From Bizionia sp. (GTDB lineage Bacteria > Bacteroidota > Bacteroidia > Flavobacteriales > Flavobacteriaceae): 63,322 nucleotides of DNA. The position numbers and the translations under genes are program-made. Shown here piece after piece: positions 41,951 through 50,589 of this stretch. Numbering within the stretch: position 1 is the first letter of the stretch; each line of letters opens with the position of its first letter. The notes under the pieces were generated by a model. That model made no database searches. It worked only from the letters and a program-made list of their open reading frames with translations, and had not been told where the DNA came from. The stretch spans positions 1 through 63,322 of the forward strand of contig JAHDHI010000021.1 in NCBI GenBank assembly GCA_020631395.1. The letters run 5' to 3'.

Positions 41951-44900
41951 GGTTTTTTAGTTTTAAGATTTTCAAAGCCTCGTTCTTGTTTAAAAGAATG
42001 AAATGCATCGCGTTTCCGATTTTTATTTTTTCAATGGATTTGGCTTCGTTGTCATTGAAATAGCCGGAGTCGTTGTTAAATTTGAATTTACCATTTCCAT
42101 CACCTAAAAGGATATAACCTTTGGATGCGTCATAGCGAATGGTCTCTACTTCAGAATCGAAAACGTTGCCAACTCCGAAAATGTCCAGATGACCATCGTT
42201 GTCAAAATCATGGATTTCCATATTTAAAGTAGGACTAAACTGTGCTTCATTGGGTAGACTCTGTGTTTCTAAGGTTCCATTTCCTCTATTGATTACAATC
42301 AAGGATTTCAAGTTGTTTACTTGATAGTGTGTGGCATTGTCCAGTTTGTCCGAACCATATATCTCTGGTAGAGTGGAGGCTGCAAATGCTTTGTAGGTTT
42401 TTACCTTGTCGTTTATGAATGGAGTTTGTTGTGAGGAACACTCTTTGCCTCTTACAGGAATCAAGTCACCAGTTTTCGATACTTTGCTTAGTACCATGTC
42501 ATAAGTTTTGTTCGCATCGAAGTAATCTGCATAAATATGCAAGGGAGCAGTTTTGGTAGGGTGAAATTTATTGTTGGCACCCCAATTCCCAACAACATAA
42601 TCTGGAAGCCCATCAAGGTTTACATCTATTTCCTTGATGGATTGGAACCAACCGCTGAGGCTTTCCAATGCACTATTTTCTTTTTTTGTAAACTCTTGAT
42701 CCTTGTTCTCAAAGATGGTAATTGGCATCCATTCTCCAATTACGATTAGATCATCGTCCCCATCATTGTCGTAATCTGAAAAAATGGCATCGTTTACCAT
42801 TCGCAATTCAGCAATGCCCTTTATTTTTTTTGATGTGACGTCTACGAATGTTCCGTTTCTATTTTCAAGGAAATGGGATTGATGGGCTAGGGGGTATTTT
42901 GCATGTTTTACCCTGCTACCAATAAAAATGTCCATATCACCATCATTGTCATAATCTGTCCAAGCTATTCCCTTGGAATTAACAAGTATTGTTGGTAGGT
43001 TTTGACTTTTGAGAAAGGTCCCTTCTCCATTGTTTTCATATAGTCGATCTTGTAGCAAAGGACTATTTTCTTCTATTTCATATCCGCCAGATGCTACATA
43101 TAAATCCAGGTCATCATCATTGTCAATGTCAATGAACTTGGCATCGGTATCCTCAAATGCCTTGTCCAAAAGAAATAATTCTCGATTGGTTTCAATAAAT
43201 GTTCCATCGTTTTTTTGAATGTACAAAGCTGCCGAAGATCCTTTGGCATTACCAACGAAGAAATCATCCAAACCATCATTGTTCACATCGCCGACAACCA
43301 ATGGAGAGCTCATTTCAGATTGTTTTTGAGGCAACAGGAGTTGTAGATCGAAATCGTTGAATTCGTTCTCTTTTTGCTTGAAATCTATACCTAACTCCGA
43401 AGGGTCTATGGTTTCAAAGAGAGAAGACAATTGTGTATTGTCCTTGCTTTTTGAACTTTTAAGGGGATCAAACTCCAAAGTTAATGTCTGGTTGGCTTCA
43501 ACATTGACAAGCACTTGCCTTTTGCTGTTGGGCCATAGGATTTCAACGCTGTCCATTGTTGTTGAACTTCCTAGGCCAAAATGTAATTTATTGGTAACCG
43601 ACGATTGGTATCCTCTGCTTACGAAGAGCGTCTTGGATTGCTGAAGGTCTTTTGCATACAAACGTATTGTGCTACCTATGCCATTTTTGTTGTGCTTTGG
43701 ACCTTTCAGTGAAAAAGCGATAAAATTGCTACTGCTATTGTTCTTGTATACATATGCTTTTTCTGCTTGATTGTTGATGACAATGTCCAAGTCGCCATCA
43801 TTGTCCAAATCTGCATAGGCAGCTCCGTTGGAATTGACTTCCTGATTGATTCCCCATGCATCGGAAGCCCTTGTAAATGTTAGATCACCATTGTTTTCAT
43901 AGGCGTAGTTTTTTAATTTGTCTGAAGGCATCATTTCAATTGCTTGTTCTAAGCTGACCTTTTTTCTATTCATTATGTTTTGACGCATCTGGTTCCTGAA
44001 ATCCTGATTGGAAAGATCGTGATGTATGCCATTGGTTATAAAGACATCTTTTAACCCATCATTGTTGAAATCGGCAATCAAAGGAGCCCAAGACCAATCG
44101 GTTTTTGCAATGCCCGACAATTGAGCGATTTCACTGAATGTAGCATCACCATTGTTTAGTTGCAAGACGTTGGACATGTATTGATGATGATAATTGGAAT
44201 TGACCATCGTGTTGAAATTGTGAGTATCCATGGAAGCCATGTTTTCCTTGCTTCTTATATGATCTTCAGAAAGCATGTCCAAGACTACCAAATCAGGTTG
44301 GAAATCATTGTTGATGTCTTCAAAATCCGACCCCATACTATTGTTGGAGATGTGTTTGAACGCCTTTAGGGCGTTATCTGTAAATGTTCCGTTTTTGTTG
44401 TTTATGTATAGATAATCAGGTTGAAGAAAATCGTTTGCTACAAAAACATCCATCCATCCATCGTCGTTGAAGTCTCCAATTGAAGCAGACAAGCCCCATA
44501 CTTTGTTCGTTATGCCAGAATTATTGGTGACATTGACGAATGTACCGTTTTCATTCTTGAACAATTGATCTGAACCATAGTCCTCAATCTGAGCATCTCT
44601 TTCTAAATCGATGGTCACATTGTTTCGGAAATCTGCTCTATGATTGACCAAATACATGTCTAAATCCCCATCGTTGTCCATATCGAAAAAATAGGATTGA
44701 ACGGAAAATCCATAGAAGTCCAAACCATATTGGGATGCGCTTTCTTTGAAGGTGTCATCCTTTTGGTTGATGAAAAGTTTATTTTTGCGTGCTTCGTCGT
44801 TTTGTAATGCTCCCGATTTGCAAACATATATGTCCAACCACCCATCGTTGTTTATGTCTATCATCGAAACACCGGTAGTCCATCCATTTTCATCCGAAAC

Positions 44901-45257
44901 TTTTGCCTTTTTGGTGATGTCCAGAAATTTAAAACCGCCTTGATTCAAGTACAATGCATTGGAATGCTGATTGGATGTAAAGTACAAATCCTCCAAGCCA
45001 TCATTGTTGATGTCTCCTGTGGCTATGCCTCCTCCGTTATATACATAGGGATAATTTAAAAAATTAAAATAGAGATCTTCTTTTACATTGTTGGTAAAGT
45101 CAATGTTGGTGACTTCGTTGTCTATGAGGCTAAAAAGTGTTTCACTTTCCTTCGTTTTTGGTGTATTGCAAGCGTAGAATAAGGACAAGACCAATGATAG
45201 GCAAAGGATTGAGTTGGTATGTAGGGATTTTGGTCTCATTTTTTCGAATAGCCTCAT
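41937..45257 (-). CDS. FG-GAP/VCBS repeat lipoprotein with ASPIC/UnbV domain (CRTAC1-like)
   Basis: This 1106-residue protein has a lipoprotein signal (Cys about 30, LSLFYAC). Many FG-GAP/VCBS repeats carry calcium loops (GDINNDGLEDLYF, DINNDGWLDIYV, DYDNDGDDDLIVIGEW), so it forms one or two beta-propellers. An ASPIC/UnbV domain lies about 520-600 (GIGSTIRLYAKD, SRGYQSSVTNKLHFGLG). Such proteins often sit beside SusC/SusD genes and are thought to lie on the cell surface. ATG 45239 is an alternative start giving a shorter signal. It follows the short LacI gene by about 80 bases on the same strand. Confidence 0.9.
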   Translation of the reverse strand: MRLFEKMRPKSLHTNSILCLSLVLSLFYACNTPKTKESETLFSLIDNEVTNIDFTNNVKEDLYFNFLNYPYVYNGGGIATGDINNDGLEDLYFTSNQHSNALYLNQGGFKFLDITKKAKVSDENGWTTGVSMIDINNDGWLDIYVCKSGALQNDEARKNKLFINQKDDTFKESASQYGLDFYGFSVQSYFFDMDNDGDLDMYLVNHRADFRNNVTIDLERDAQIEDYGSDQLFKNENGTFVNVTNNSGITNKVWGLSASIGDFNDDGWMDVFVANDFLQPDYLYINNKNGTFTDNALKAFKHISNNSMGSDFEDINNDFQPDLVVLDMLSEDHIRSKENMASMDTHNFNTMVNSNYHHQYMSNVLQLNNGDATFSEIAQLSGIAKTDWSWAPLIADFNNDGLKDVFITNGIHHDLSNQDFRNQMRQNIMNRKKVSLEQAIEMMPSDKLKNYAYENNGDLTFTRASDAWGINQEVNSNGAAYADLDNDGDLDIVINNQAEKAYVYKNNSSSNFIAFSLKGPKHNKNGIGSTIRLYAKDLQQSKTLFVSRGYQSSVTNKLHFGLGSSTTMDSVEILWPNSKRQVLVNVEANQTLTLEFDPLKSSKSKDNTQLSSLFETIDPSELGIDFKQKENEFNDFDLQLLLPQKQSEMSSPLVVGDVNNDGLDDFFVGNAKGSSAALYIQKNDGTFIETNRELFLLDKAFEDTDAKFIDIDNDDDLDLYVASGGYEIEENSPLLQDRLYENNGEGTFLKSQNLPTILVNSKGIAWTDYDNDGDMDIFIGSRVKHAKYPLAHQSHFLENRNGTFVDVTSKKIKGIAELRMVNDAIFSDYDNDGDDDLIVIGEWMPITIFENKDQEFTKKENSALESLSGWFQSIKEIDVNLDGLPDYVVGNWGANNKFHPTKTAPLHIYADYFDANKTYDMVLSKVSKTGDLIPVRGKECSSQQTPFINDKVKTYKAFAASTLPEIYGSDKLDNATHYQVNNLKSLIVINRGNGTLETQSLPNEAQFSPTLNMEIHDFDNDGHLDIFGVGNVFDSEVETIRYDASKGYILLGDGNGKFKFNNDSGYFNDNEAKSIEKIKIGNAMHFILLNKNEALKILKLKNHGDN

Positions 45258-45337
45258 AAAATGACAATCTGTATTTCTGCTATGGGTTGGTCTATTTTGT
45301 TAAAATCCAACAAAGTGCACAAGGGTTTTATTCTTTT

Positions 45338-45916
45338 TTAGGCACTTATGTTGACATGATTGATTTTGGATAGGAGTTCCTTTACACAATCTTGACCAAT
45401 CTCATAACCACGCTCCTTGATCGTATCGTTTACACTGACCCTGTTTTGTTTGTTTATGTAGGTAACGGGAACTCCCTTGTTTATAAAACTAGTTATGTGG
45501 TTTTCCTTTTTTGAAAAAATCACTTTTTTGGTAGAAGAAAAGATAAGGCCATCTATGATGTTGCTTTCAGATAGAAGTTTGGCGTATGCCACCTCTTTCT
45601 TAAAATCATTGCAGGATTGATAGACCATGACCTTATAATCATTTTTTAGAGACTCTTCCGTTATGCCATTCAAAGATTCCAAAAAGAAACTGTCTGTTAG
45701 GTCGGGTAGCAGAACTCCTAAGATCAAACTTCTGTTGTTACGTAAAGCTGAAGCATAGAAGTTAGGCTTGTAGTTAAGCGAGTCTGCTATTTCCAGAACT
45801 TTGTTTTTTGTGGCTTCGCTAATGTCGGAGCTGTCGTTCAAAGCTTTGGAAACCGTCGAAATAGAAATGTTCAAAAGCGAAGCTATGTCTTTTAATGTTA
45901 TATTGTTAGATCTCAT
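45338..45916 (-). CDS. LacI-family regulator, shortened
   Basis: This 192-residue protein has a complete LacI HTH and hinge (residues 4-60, TLKDIASLLNISISTVSKAL). The first half of the periplasmic-binding-protein-like domain follows (about 62-155, GVLLPDLTDSFFLESLNGI). Normal members have about 340 residues. After residue 158 the text jumps to GYEIGQDCVKELLSKINH, which looks like the helix near the usual C-terminus (G..A...LL..I). An internal deletion of about 120 codons plus loss of the last strand is therefore likely. It starts five bases after GH20 and would bind GlcNAc-locus operators if stable. It may be a non-inducible repressor or a decaying gene. Confidence 0.75.
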   Translation of the reverse strand: MRSNNITLKDIASLLNISISTVSKALNDSSDISEATKNKVLEIADSLNYKPNFYASALRNNRSLILGVLLPDLTDSFFLESLNGITEESLKNDYKVMVYQSCNDFKKEVAYAKLLSESNIIDGLIFSSTKKVIFSKKENHITSFINKGVPVTYINKQNRVSVNDTIKERGYEIGQDCVKELLSKINHVNISA

Positions 45917-45921
45917 AAATT

Positions 45922-47976
45922 TTATTTTATAGGGTAATTCGTTTCACAAAATTTAATTAACTCCTGTAGGGATTCTATAACTGCTAATTCTACATCGAGG
46001 TATGGTTTGTTTAGTATGTCTATGGTTGTGTTCAATTCATTGTATTCAGCTTGTGAAAGTTTTTCATCATCAAATATCTTCAATAGCAATTTCGAAATTT
46101 TTGACAGGTTCTTGGATAAGGGTTCCAAAGGTTTCACGTTGGGAGCATCTATTATGGGAAGCAAGATGTCATAGTTGGTAGACCATTTTTTTAGACTGTT
46201 GTAAATTACGGCCGAAACGTCTTCCTTGTTGTTTTTGGCTTTAAGCAGACTTACGGCTTTGTTGAAAGGAACGGCATCAATGGCATCTACTACGCACGCA
46301 TCTGCAAACAATGTAAAAGGAGAAAAGGACTTATACTCGATTCCTCCTTTATTTCTAGAATACACTTTTAGGGGTTCACACAGGTTAGTTAGTGTTTCTA
46401 AGGCGCTGTTATTTTGGTGGTTACTTATGTTTCTTAAAATGACGGCTCTATTTTTTATATGGGCAATTCCCAATTCTTCAAGTTTGTGATTTACATCTTT
46501 CAAACGATGTAGCATGTTGTCTATGTCATTGACATTTTTTGGAGACCAAAAACGTTCGGCTATGGCTGCTGTTCTTGGCCAAATTCTAGAATCTATCGTC
46601 AAAGGAGTCACTAATTCACTCCACATGGTCGCTTCGCCTCCCAAGACACGTTTTAGTTCGTCTTCCGTTAGTTTTACATTTCCAATGGGGTCAACACTGT
46701 AATGATGCTCTACAGATAGCATTCTGTCTATGTAATAACCATTGGATAGCACGGCTTGATATCCTTTTTTTGCTGCACTTATCAAAGAACCTCCTTTTGG
46801 TAATCCTTCATTTTCTCCTCTCCAAGAGTGGATTACTGCGGTAGTAGGCATGTTGGGAGTCATAATTTCATCCCAACCCATAAGATATTTGTCTAATTTG
46901 TTTAGAGTTTTTTCAAGTCTTATGTTGAAATAAGTTTGTAGTTCGTGGTTGTTCTTTAGGTTGTGTTCTTTTTTGAATTGGGTTATCTTTTCATTTTCAT
47001 TCCAATGTTTTCCAGCGTTTTCATCTCCACCAATGTGAAAGTAACGATCTGGAAACAAAGCTGCTACTTCTGTGAACAGGTTCTCTAAAAATACGTATGT
47101 CTCCTCATTTGTTGGATCCAATGTAGGGTCAAAGATGCCTGCGTGGCGCTCTATGGAATACTCATAGCCTTCTTTGCTGCCAAGTTCCGGATATGCCGTT
47201 AAAATTGCAGACGCATGGCCAGGAACGTCAATTTCGGGAATTACCCTAATTCCAAGATTAGAGGCATAGGTCACCAAATCTTTGATTTGATCTTGTGTAT
47301 AATACAGTCCATCCGAAGCCAATTCGTGTAGTTTGGGATAGACTTTGGACTCGACTCTAAATCCTTGGTCGTCTGTAAGATGCCAATGGAATACATTCAA
47401 TTTTACAGATGCCATTGCATCCAAGTTTCTTTTCAAGACTTCGATGGGATGAAAATGCCTTGCAACATCTATCATGAGTCCTCTCCATACGAAACGAGGA
47501 GAGTCATCAATGTCTGCGCCTTTAAAGTAATATCCAATCTCATCATAACTTACCAATTGCAAAAGGGTTTGCAGTGCTCTCAAAGCACCAACATCCGTAA
47601 CTGCTTTAATGATAATTTTGTCGTTTTGAACTTTTAATGTATAAGATTCATCATCATTGACGGTTAAATTGGAGATGGAGTCGTAACTTACTTCAATGGA
47701 TGCCTCTTGATTTTTCAGAGGAAATCCACGATCGATAAATACACCGGTTCTATTGGAAAGTCTCCTTAAGAAGTTGACGGCAGCATTGTCTACGCGCTTG
47801 CTGTCCAAATGTCCATTTATTGAAATGGTCATACTAGTGTCAATACGGAATATTGCATCGTTTCCTTCAATATGTTCAGGCCAAGGCATCAAATTGTATT
47901 CTTTGGTCAAATCATTTTGAGAAAATGACAATTGACCAAAACTTACAAATAATATATATAATATGAGTTTTTTCAT
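45922..47976 (-). CDS. GH20 beta-N-acetylhexosaminidase
   Basis: This 684-residue protein has a signal peptide (1-19). The N-terminal GH20b domain (about 25-145) is followed by the catalytic barrel (about 150-510), which contains HWHLTDDQGFRVES, PEIDVPGHASA and HIGGDENAGKHW. The neighbouring Asp-Glu near residue 315 forms the substrate-assisted catalytic pair. It removes terminal GlcNAc (or GalNAc) from chitooligosaccharides or glycans in the periplasm or on the surface. The C-terminal 170 residues are helical and unassigned. It starts nine bases after the small lipoprotein, so it is cotranscribed. Confidence 0.95.
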   Translation of the reverse strand: MKKLILYILFVSFGQLSFSQNDLTKEYNLMPWPEHIEGNDAIFRIDTSMTISINGHLDSKRVDNAAVNFLRRLSNRTGVFIDRGFPLKNQEASIEVSYDSISNLTVNDDESYTLKVQNDKIIIKAVTDVGALRALQTLLQLVSYDEIGYYFKGADIDDSPRFVWRGLMIDVARHFHPIEVLKRNLDAMASVKLNVFHWHLTDDQGFRVESKVYPKLHELASDGLYYTQDQIKDLVTYASNLGIRVIPEIDVPGHASAILTAYPELGSKEGYEYSIERHAGIFDPTLDPTNEETYVFLENLFTEVAALFPDRYFHIGGDENAGKHWNENEKITQFKKEHNLKNNHELQTYFNIRLEKTLNKLDKYLMGWDEIMTPNMPTTAVIHSWRGENEGLPKGGSLISAAKKGYQAVLSNGYYIDRMLSVEHHYSVDPIGNVKLTEDELKRVLGGEATMWSELVTPLTIDSRIWPRTAAIAERFWSPKNVNDIDNMLHRLKDVNHKLEELGIAHIKNRAVILRNISNHQNNSALETLTNLCEPLKVYSRNKGGIEYKSFSPFTLFADACVVDAIDAVPFNKAVSLLKAKNNKEDVSAVIYNSLKKWSTNYDILLPIIDAPNVKPLEPLSKNLSKISKLLLKIFDDEKLSQAEYNELNTTIDILNKPYLDVELAVIESLQELIKFCETNYPIK

Positions 47977-47985
47977 TTTTGTTTT

Positions 47986-48453
47986 TTAATTGTTTGAAAG
48001 AGGGGCATCGATTCTTACATATTTTTCTATGATTTCTCGTTTCATACCAATGCTTTTCACTTCTTCTAAACCTGATTGAATTAAAGTATCTCCCTTTATT
48101 TCGACTTTAAAAGAGAACTTGTGATTTTTTATTGCCTCTACAGATGTATAATTCAATGTCTCTATATAGTCGTTGCCTATTAGCTGATAAATCCCAGCAC
48201 CTCCATAAAAATTTTCGTTCCCAGAATGTTCTTGGTTGAAGAAGGCAAAGTGAGAGTCGTTTAAAATTTTTATGAAGTTGGTATTGCTTAGATCTTTGTA
48301 TTCAATGGAATCATTTTCTTTGGTTTCTGCATAAATCATTTTCCAAGTGCCTTCAATTGAATTTGTTGTCGTGTGGGATTTACAGCTATTCACAAAGTAA
48401 AAAAGCATTGTAAATCCCAAAAACAAAAGTGAAATGAAGGCTAATCTTTTCAT
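47986..48453 (-). CDS. small lipoprotein, lipocalin-like
   Basis: This 155-residue protein has a lipoprotein signal (NSC at about residue 24). The body (IEGTWKMIYAETKE..., then short strands) suggests a small lipocalin-like beta-barrel of the kind common in Bacteroidota. It lies between the NagB fusion and GH20 in the GlcNAc locus. A ligand-binding role is a guess. Confidence 0.7.
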   Translation of the reverse strand: MKRLAFISLLFLGFTMLFYFVNSCKSHTTTNSIEGTWKMIYAETKENDSIEYKDLSNTNFIKILNDSHFAFFNQEHSGNENFYGGAGIYQLIGNDYIETLNYTSVEAIKNHKFSFKVEIKGDTLIQSGLEEVKSIGMKREIIEKYVRIDAPLSNN

Positions 48454-48547
48454 CTGTTCATATTTAGTGTTTTTTATCGGTCATCCGTAACATTCATATA
48501 ATCATTCCGCTGTGTATCTAAATTTTAAGTTATGAATGTTTCATACT

Positions 48548-50479
48548 TTAAAAGTGGTAACGTTTAAAGGCTTCAATTGCCGCATAGTCAGCCAAACCAA
48601 AATCATTGTATTTTTTTGCGGTCAATCTATTTCTGTCTTCGACTCTAACCCAAAACTCTCTGGAGTCATCGCCTTGAAACATAACACCATCCTTTTGTGA
48701 TTGGTGGTAAAATATGGCGTGTCTCTTCTTTAGTACTTGATCGGGACTCATTGGAACTGCCATTTCTATCTCATAAGATTCCCATTCATGCCATGCGCCT
48801 CTATATAGCCATACCCAACAATCTCTCATGAATGTTTCGGTTTTTATCGTGTTAATGGCCATGAAAAGTGCATCAAGACAGACTTTGTGTGTACCATGGG
48901 GATCTGCCAAATCTCCAGCTGCATATATTTGATGTGGCTTTATGTCTTTTATGATATTGCATATTATGCTAATGTCCGTTTGCGTGAGATCTCCTTTTTT
49001 AATGGTTCCAGTTTCATAGAAGGGAAGGTTTAAAAAGTGTACGTTTTCGTCAGGAAGTCCTAAATATCTCGTTGCTGCAAGTGATTCACTTTTGCGAATT
49101 AGACCTTTTAGGTTTCTGACCTCCAATGAATCTATGATGTCATTGCCCTTTTTGTACTTTATGAAATCTATGATGTCATTTGCATTCTCAGAATCACCAT
49201 TGACAGCTTTGGATATTTCTGCAAATTTCAAGGCCTCTTCGTCTGAAACAGCTATGTTTCCAGAAGTTTGATAGGCAATGTGTACTTCATGACCTTGTTC
49301 GACCAATCTATCGAATGTGCCCCCCATGGAAATGACGTCATCATCTGGATGAGGACTAAAAATAATGACTCTCTTTTTTGTGGGCTCCGCTCTTTCTGGT
49401 CTATTTGAATCATCTGCATTTGGTTTTCCTCCTGGCCACCCCGTGATGGTACGTTGTAGTTTATTGAACATTTTTATGTTTAAATCATAAGCAGTCCCTT
49501 CCTCGGTCAATAGGCCAGACATCCCATTGTCGTTATAATCTTTATCCGTTAGTTTTAGAATTGGCTTGCTTACCAGTTCGCTTAACCAAACAACGGCTTT
49601 TAGTTTTAAGTGGTCAGACCAAAGGCAAGAAGTAACCAACCAAGGTGTTTTTACCCTTGTGAGTTCTGAGGATGCCTCCTTGTCTATAATGAATGTCACA
49701 TTGTCGTGTTGTTGCAAATATGTTGCAGGAACATTGGAACTGATTTCTCCTTCTATGGTATCTTTAATTATTCCAGCTTTATGAAGCCCCCAAGCCAATA
49801 AAACAATTCTTTTGGCACTTTTTACCGTTCCAATTCCCATTGTTATTGCTTTCCTTGGTACATTGTCTATGCCTAAAAAGGCTGGAGCTGCATCTATTCT
49901 AGTAATGTGATCCAATGTGATTATTCTTGTCCCGGAATTTAAATGGGAACCTGGTTCGTTAAAACCAATATGCCCAGTTCTACCAATTCCCAAAAGTTGA
50001 AAATCGATACCTCCGGCTTTTTTTATTTTCATTTCATAGTCAATGCAATATTGGTATAAGTCTTCATTGTTTATGTTCCCGTCAGGGATGTTTATGTTTT
50101 CAGATAAAATATCTATATGGTTGAAAAGATGCTCATGCATGAAGTAGTGATAGCTTTGAATGTTGCTTTTGTCCATTGGATAGTATTCATCCAGATTGAA
50201 CGTAATCACATTGGAAAAGCTTAAACCTTCTTCTTTGTGTAATCGTATGAGTTCTTCGTAAACTTTAATAGGGGAGGATCCAGTAGCTAAACCCAGCACA
50301 CATTTTTCACCAAGTTTTTGTTTTTCCCTAATTAGGTCAGCTATCTCTTGTGCAACAAGAATTGAAGCTTTTTTAGAGGAATCGAAAATGATGTTGTGTA
50401 TTTTTTCAAAACGCGTTTCTTCAAACTTTCCAGGTTCTCTATACTCTATATTTTTATACATAGGAATATCCACTCTCAT
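48548..50479 (-). CDS. nagB: NagB-PIG-L fusion: glucosamine-6-phosphate deaminase with LmbE-type deacetylase domain
   Basis: This 643-residue cytoplasmic protein begins with a NagB domain (about 30-290) containing NLDEYYPM and GIGRTGHIGFNEPG. The Asp just before the catalytic Gly-His in E. coli NagB (GNDGH) is Thr here. The second domain (about 365-640) is PIG-L/LmbE-like with the zinc motif SPHPDDDVISMGG near residue 376 and a later DPHGTH. NagB turns GlcN-6-P into fructose-6-P and ammonia. PIG-L proteins remove N-acetyl from GlcNAc compounds. Long NagB proteins of this type are known in Bacteroidota. No separate nagA is in the window, so both steps in one protein is a reasonable inference. 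A few upstream residues make the start uncertain (ATG at residue 7). Confidence 0.9.
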   Translation of the reverse strand: MRVDIPMYKNIEYREPGKFEETRFEKIHNIIFDSSKKASILVAQEIADLIREKQKLGEKCVLGLATGSSPIKVYEELIRLHKEEGLSFSNVITFNLDEYYPMDKSNIQSYHYFMHEHLFNHIDILSENINIPDGNINNEDLYQYCIDYEMKIKKAGGIDFQLLGIGRTGHIGFNEPGSHLNSGTRIITLDHITRIDAAPAFLGIDNVPRKAITMGIGTVKSAKRIVLLAWGLHKAGIIKDTIEGEISSNVPATYLQQHDNVTFIIDKEASSELTRVKTPWLVTSCLWSDHLKLKAVVWLSELVSKPILKLTDKDYNDNGMSGLLTEEGTAYDLNIKMFNKLQRTITGWPGGKPNADDSNRPERAEPTKKRVIIFSPHPDDDVISMGGTFDRLVEQGHEVHIAYQTSGNIAVSDEEALKFAEISKAVNGDSENANDIIDFIKYKKGNDIIDSLEVRNLKGLIRKSESLAATRYLGLPDENVHFLNLPFYETGTIKKGDLTQTDISIICNIIKDIKPHQIYAAGDLADPHGTHKVCLDALFMAINTIKTETFMRDCWVWLYRGAWHEWESYEIEMAVPMSPDQVLKKRHAIFYHQSQKDGVMFQGDDSREFWVRVEDRNRLTAKKYNDFGLADYAAIEAFKRYHF

Positions 50480-50513
50480 TATAAAAAATTATTTTGTGTT
50501 TCTTAATTTGATT

Positions 50514-50548
50514 AAAACAGGCGGGAAAACTCTTTTCCCGCTTGTTTT
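50514..50548 (-). terminator. hairpin between susD and the nagB fusion
   Basis: A 16-bp stem with one G-T pair (50514-50529 with 50533-50548) and a three-base loop. On the minus strand it is followed by a T-rich stretch. It would end or reduce transcription after SusC/SusD, keeping the downstream enzymes at a lower level. Confidence 0.85.
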
Positions 50549-50589
50549 GTGACTAATCAAAAATGTTAATTATAGTTTACTTGTTAATA

